Of a stretch of DNA of 64,000 nucleotides, positions 60,587 through 64,000 are shown in pieces. Position numbers and translations under genes: made by a program. The stretch comes from an uncultured Bacteroidales bacterium (GTDB taxonomy: Bacteria > Bacteroidota > Bacteroidia > Bacteroidales > UBA932). Each line of letters opens with the position of its first letter. Position 1 is the stretch's first letter. Where the stretch lies: NCBI GenBank assembly GCA_949300335.1, contig CASGDV010000053.1:1-64000 (forward strand), in the 5' to 3' direction. Below the pieces are notes generated by a model, which was not told the DNA's origin, ran no database searches, and worked only from the letters and a program-made list of their open reading frames with translations.

Positions 60587-62131
60587 ATGCTTGTAAACAT
60601 ACATGCCGCGAAATGTATCGGAATAGATGCGGTTCCAGTCACAGTCGAAGTCAACATTGCTTCCGGAATCGGAATCCACCTGGTAGGACTAGCGGATACT
60701 GCCGTAAAGGAAAGTCTCCTGAGGACAATAACAGCGATGCAAAGCCTCGGCTACAGAATTCCGGGGAAAAAGGTAGTAATCAATCTGGCTCCTGCGGACA
60801 TACATAAAAACGGAAGCGGCTACGACCTTCCCATAGCCATAGGCATAATGGCCGCCTCCGGGCAAATTGAAATCGGAGAAGAGTCCAGGTTTCTAATTAT
60901 GGGAGAACTGGGTCTCGACGGCTCTGTCAGGAACGTAACGGGAGGTCTGCCCATGGCTGAGCTGGCTTTCCGTCAAGGATATACCGGATGCATATTTCCT
61001 AAAGAATCGGCAATGGAGGCATTCGAATACCATGGAACGGAGATATATGGCATAGAATTTCTCGACGAAGCTATAGAAATTCTCAAGGAAGGGAAGAGAA
61101 AAGCGGAGTTTCTGATTTCCAGGACGGCAAACGAATCAGGAAAGCAAATCGGGGGTTCAGCGGAACCGGCTGTCGACTTCAGCGACATCATCGGGCAGAA
61201 CGCAGCAAAAAGAGGGGCCGAGATAGCGGCAGCCGGCGGACACAACATTCTTCTGATAGGTCCTCCCGGTTCCGGGAAAAGCACGCTGGCAAAGGCCATT
61301 CAGGGAATAATGCCGCCGATGAGCAGGGAAGAATCCATACAGACAAGCAAGATTTACTCTGTAGCAGGCAAAACTGCCGGTACGGGGCTGATGACGGCAC
61401 GGCCTTTCCGCTCGCCCCATCACAGCATATCGGTCGCCGGTCTTATAGGAGGCGGTCATGAAAACATCGTTCCCGGAGAAATATCGCTTGCCCATAACGG
61501 AATCCTGTTCCTGGATGAATTCTGCGAAATGCCCCAAAGGATAGCGGAGGCTTTGAGAGGCCCGATGGAAGACAGGAAGATAACAATCTCCCGACTGCGG
61601 TCGAAAATAAGTTTTCCGGCCTCGTTCATGCTGGTCGCGGCCACGAATCCGTGCCCTTGCGGCTATTACGGCGAAGGTGACAAATGCACATGTTCACCGA
61701 CCAAAAGAATGGCATACATCTCAAGGCTGTCAGGCCCGATGACCGACCGCATGGATCTGCATATATGGATGCCATCCGTTCCATCTTCATGCTTCACGGG
61801 AGTCAGCAAAGGGGAAAAAAGTGTAATAATTGCGGCACGTGTCCAAAAAGCACGCGCAATCCAGAGCAAACGCTTCATGAATGAAGGAATCTCGACAAAC
61901 TCGGAAATGACGACAAAAATAATAAGCAGATATTGCGCCCTTTCAGCAGAATGCAGAGGATATCTTCGAAAGATAATGGACGGGAACAGAATGTCGGCAA
62001 GGGCATATTTCAGGATAATAAGAATTGCCAGGACCATAGCTGACCTGGAAGGCAGCGATGAAATCGATATCCAACATCTGTCGGAAGCCGTAAGCTACAG
62101 ATTCCTGGACAAAAATGATCTTTGTTATTGA
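60587..62131 (+). CDS. YifB/ComM-family Mg-chelatase-like AAA+ ATPase
   Basis: The 514-residue protein has an N-terminal lon-protease-like/ChlI fold (VEVNIASGIGIHLVGLADTAVKESL), a AAA+ core with Walker A GPPGSGKSTLAK and Walker B FLDEFCEM, a CxCxxYG-CxC zinc-like patch (CPCGYYGEGDKCTC) and a C-terminal domain (RAYFRIIRIARTIADLEG). ComM relatives are hexameric helicases that aid branch migration in natural transformation; the role outside competent species is open. It is divergent from mlaE. Confidence 0.92.
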   Translation: MLVNIHAAKCIGIDAVPVTVEVNIASGIGIHLVGLADTAVKESLLRTITAMQSLGYRIPGKKVVINLAPADIHKNGSGYDLPIAIGIMAASGQIEIGEESRFLIMGELGLDGSVRNVTGGLPMAELAFRQGYTGCIFPKESAMEAFEYHGTEIYGIEFLDEAIEILKEGKRKAEFLISRTANESGKQIGGSAEPAVDFSDIIGQNAAKRGAEIAAAGGHNILLIGPPGSGKSTLAKAIQGIMPPMSREESIQTSKIYSVAGKTAGTGLMTARPFRSPHHSISVAGLIGGGHENIVPGEISLAHNGILFLDEFCEMPQRIAEALRGPMEDRKITISRLRSKISFPASFMLVAATNPCPCGYYGEGDKCTCSPTKRMAYISRLSGPMTDRMDLHIWMPSVPSSCFTGVSKGEKSVIIAARVQKARAIQSKRFMNEGISTNSEMTTKIISRYCALSAECRGYLRKIMDGNRMSARAYFRIIRIARTIADLEGSDEIDIQHLSEAVSYRFLDKNDLCY

Positions 62132-62218
62132 GAAACGGTTTGTCATCAATATATTTTATGTATTTTTAGGCTTTCAAACCACCGGTTTTATCATTCGACC
62201 GATGCAAATTTTGATTGT

Positions 62219-62641
62219 ATGAAACACGAAATAATAATAAAAGACCTCCGGGAACTTGATGTGGCGGCAAAAAAATTCATTGACCTGATCGGAGACAGGA
62301 AACTGATTGCGTTTTATGCACCCATGGGAGCCGGAAAGACAACCTTCACCACGGCAGTATGCAAACATCTTGGAGTCAGGGATCCGGTATGCTCGCCAAC
62401 ATTTACGATAATCAACGAATATATGACCGGAAACGGGAGTCCCATGTACCATTTCGACTTCTACAGAATAGCCAAACTTTCAGAAGCCGTGGAAATAGGC
62501 CTTGAGGATTATCTGTACAGCGGAGCTCTCTGCCTTATGGAGTGGCCTGAGAACGTGGAGGAACTGCTCCCGGAAGAAACCCTCAAGGTCTCGATTGAAG
62601 TCAAACCAGACCAGACCAGAGTCATCTGCTGGGAAGACTGA
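62219..62641 (+). CDS. tsaE: tRNA threonylcarbamoyladenosine biosynthesis ATPase TsaE
   Basis: The 140-residue protein has Walker A APMGAGKTTF and the SPTFTIINEY and HFDFYRI segments of TsaE, of usual length. It works with TsaB and TsaD to place t6A37 on tRNAs reading ANN codons. It is 87 bases after yifB with no clear promoter, so it may be co-transcribed. Its tail overlaps the convergent lipoprotein gene by 20 bases. Confidence 0.95.
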   Translation: MKHEIIIKDLRELDVAAKKFIDLIGDRKLIAFYAPMGAGKTTFTTAVCKHLGVRDPVCSPTFTIINEYMTGNGSPMYHFDFYRIAKLSEAVEIGLEDYLYSGALCLMEWPENVEELLPEETLKVSIEVKPDQTRVICWED

Positions 62642-63899
62642 CACGGTCATTCCTTCCTGAAAATATTATGGATGTGAAATATCCGTTGAAATCGTATTCT
62701 TCCGTCATTCCGTCTTTCCATATGGCAGGCCTGATGGTAAAATCATCAGGTTTCATTATGACATGGAAAGACTCACCGGAATCCACGGTGAAGCAAGGAT
62801 TGCCGAATGCCGTATAACCTTCCGGAAGGATGGTTTTTTCGCCGTTTATCATGGCTATCGATTCATATGCCGGTTCACCTTTGGATGCGACACAGTATCT
62901 GTTTCCGTTTTCGGAAATTCCGTATCCGTTCACGGACAGGTGCCAGTTATATCTGTCGGTCATTCCCGTTTTCCCGAATACCGTGAAATATATTTCATCG
63001 GGAGCAAAATTGCTTTCCCCGCGATATGCTACTTCACACGTAACGCAGGGTTCACCTTTGACGTCGATTATTCGCGGGTTTCTTATCGACTTGAAATAGA
63101 AACCGGGATCCAGTTCATAATTGTACGTTCCGTCCGAAAGCATGAGAGTATTCCTTCCGTCAAGTGAAGCTACATAATAAACCGAACTGCCGATTTTACG
63201 TATATCATGTATGATTTCCACATCGGCCTTTGTCGCAACTGCATCGGTCAGGCCGTCCGTCACAATATAATACCGTCCCTTTCTTCCGTCTGCCGACGAC
63301 ATCCATTCCACATAGCTGAAACACAGTCCGTCATTTCCTCCATGAAATAAGGAAAGAAGATCACCGTCCTTCACGGAAATGACAGGTTGTCCGTTAATTC
63401 TGTATGTCCAACCCTGACCGGAACGGTCTTCACCGAGTGTATGTACGCCGGTCGAGTCTATATGGACATCCATTATCATCTCCCTGCCTTCAAACGAAAA
63501 CAGATATTCCCCGTCACACTTCATCACAGTAGTCTCCGAATCCGAATAATCGGTATACAGATGTCCTCCGACAATCCTGTGCATATCCGCATCGGGCAAA
63601 ATCCCGAACTCATGCCCGGCAGGTACGACAACTATCCTTTTCCCGTTTTTCATTACGAAAAGACTGCAGCAGACATTTCCATATTCTGCATCTGCCGTCC
63701 AGTCATATCCTTCAGGATAGGAAACACCTGAAACATAAATAGCCTCCTCTTCCAATCCCTGATTCCCGCTTCCGCCGGAATCTTCATTCTTTCCATAATC
63801 CGGATACTCGTTTCTGGGCCTTCCGGAAAAGTCATTGTCAACACATGATACGGCCGACATCACAGCCAGCCCCAACACCACAAAAAACTCCTTTCTCAT
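62622..63899 (-). CDS. Lipoprotein of unknown function
   Basis: The 425-residue protein has a lipoprotein signal (MRKEFFVVLGLAVMSAVSC, lipid on Cys19), a Gly/Ser/Glu-rich linker to about residue 50 and a large domain of repeated short strands (KNGKRIVVVPAGHEFGIL, DGTYNYELDPGFYF, YRGESNFAPDEIYFTVFG) that may form a beta-propeller. I recognise no family. It shares the signal-and-linker style of the lipoprotein at 31207 but no obvious sequence. Confidence 0.75.
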   Translation of the reverse strand: MRKEFFVVLGLAVMSAVSCVDNDFSGRPRNEYPDYGKNEDSGGSGNQGLEEEAIYVSGVSYPEGYDWTADAEYGNVCCSLFVMKNGKRIVVVPAGHEFGILPDADMHRIVGGHLYTDYSDSETTVMKCDGEYLFSFEGREMIMDVHIDSTGVHTLGEDRSGQGWTYRINGQPVISVKDGDLLSLFHGGNDGLCFSYVEWMSSADGRKGRYYIVTDGLTDAVATKADVEIIHDIRKIGSSVYYVASLDGRNTLMLSDGTYNYELDPGFYFKSIRNPRIIDVKGEPCVTCEVAYRGESNFAPDEIYFTVFGKTGMTDRYNWHLSVNGYGISENGNRYCVASKGEPAYESIAMINGEKTILPEGYTAFGNPCFTVDSGESFHVIMKPDDFTIRPAIWKDGMTEEYDFNGYFTSIIFSGRNDRVSLPSR

Positions 63900-63957
63900 A
63901 CGCGACTGTTTTTTTTATAATTCAACGTACAAAGGAAAGAGAACCGTAATGAAACGT

Positions 63958-63986
63958 AAAAAACTCCGCCACACAGGACGGAGTTT
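63958..63986 (-). terminator. Intrinsic terminator at the right edge
   Basis: AAACTCCG (63961-63968) pairs with CGGAGTTT (63979-63986) around ten bases. On the minus strand six T follow. It probably ends a minus-strand gene lying beyond the window. Confidence 0.7.
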
Positions 63987-64000
63987 GACCACTATTTTCT

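Noticed and set aside
1..64000. tRNA, rRNA, CRISPR array, prophage or replication origin
   Set aside because: No cloverleaf, rRNA-like stretch, regular direct-repeat array, phage structural genes or dnaA-type cluster was found on reading both strands.

Overview
The window reads as a chromosome segment of a Gram-negative anaerobe of the Bacteroidota, most likely order Bacteroidales. The support is: lipid A synthesis (lpxK), lipoproteins with short SxxC-type signals, an anaerobic ribonucleotide reductase (nrdDG), a b558-type fumarate reductase/succinate dehydrogenase anchor, PspC/PadR modules, fused DAHP synthase-chorismate mutase, and Bacteroidota-type promoters. At least twenty gene starts carry a TAnnTTTG '-7' box just upstream, and Shine-Dalgarno sequences are mostly absent. 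Genus cannot be named from sequence alone. Almost all genes are housekeeping. No tRNA, rRNA, CRISPR array or prophage is visible, and the only mobile DNA is a transposase end at the left edge.

Layout. 1-470: transposase tail and spacer. 0.5-3.5 kb: polysaccharide flippase, divergent from a lipoprotein cyclophilin and a HAD phosphatase. 3.5-4.2 kb: non-coding spacer with a large dyad. 4.2-7.2 kb (minus): rplM-rpsI-rpsB-tsf. 7.3-10.5 kb: pfkA, divergent from dusB-lpxK. 10.5-14.7 kb (minus): a Phe/Tyr operon (pheA, aminotransferase, tyrA, DAHP synthase-chorismate mutase) behind an unannotated Phe/Tyr-rich leader peptide and attenuator. 14.7-16.1 kb: pyrH-frr. 16.2-18.3 kb: a lone frdC and a TrpB2-type tryptophan synthase beta. 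18.3-20.1 kb: Xaa-Pro aminopeptidase. 20.3-22.3 kb: PspC-PadR-PspC. 22.3-28.3 kb: hemW, a coiled-coil protein, a small membrane protein, a DUF3109 protein and an M16-like pseudo-peptidase. 28.4-32.4 kb: TPR protein, U32 peptidase-like hydroxylase and a lipoprotein. 32.5-36.8 kb: PBP1A-ddl-prmC. 36.9-40.6 kb: topA, an AsnC regulator and ispD. 40.7-46.4 kb: mreBCD-PBP2-rodA. 46.4-48.7 kb: mdh and a short-form S-adenosylhomocysteine hydrolase. 49-52.7 kb: phosphopantetheinyl transferase and nrdDG. 52.6-57 kb (minus): TPR protein, EnvC-like protein and an SDR with a zinc-ribbon tail. 57.1-58.9 kb: ECF sigma factor and a membrane-anchored barrel protein. 58.9-60.5 kb: mlaE-mlaF. 60.6-64 kb: yifB/comM, tsaE and a lipoprotein.

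How the genes work together. Cell-wall growth is well represented: Ddl makes the D-Ala-D-Ala precursor, PBP1A and RodA/PBP2 polymerise and cross-link it, MreBCD places the elongation machine, and the EnvC-like protein probably activates an amidase. The aromatic operon takes PEP and erythrose-4-phosphate into DAHP and chorismate into prephenate, then on to Phe and Tyr. The most notable signal is the 5' leader of that operon: a 19-residue peptide with five Phe and three Tyr codons, followed by mutually exclusive antiterminator and terminator helices. It looks like a classical ribosome-mediated attenuator sensing both end products.
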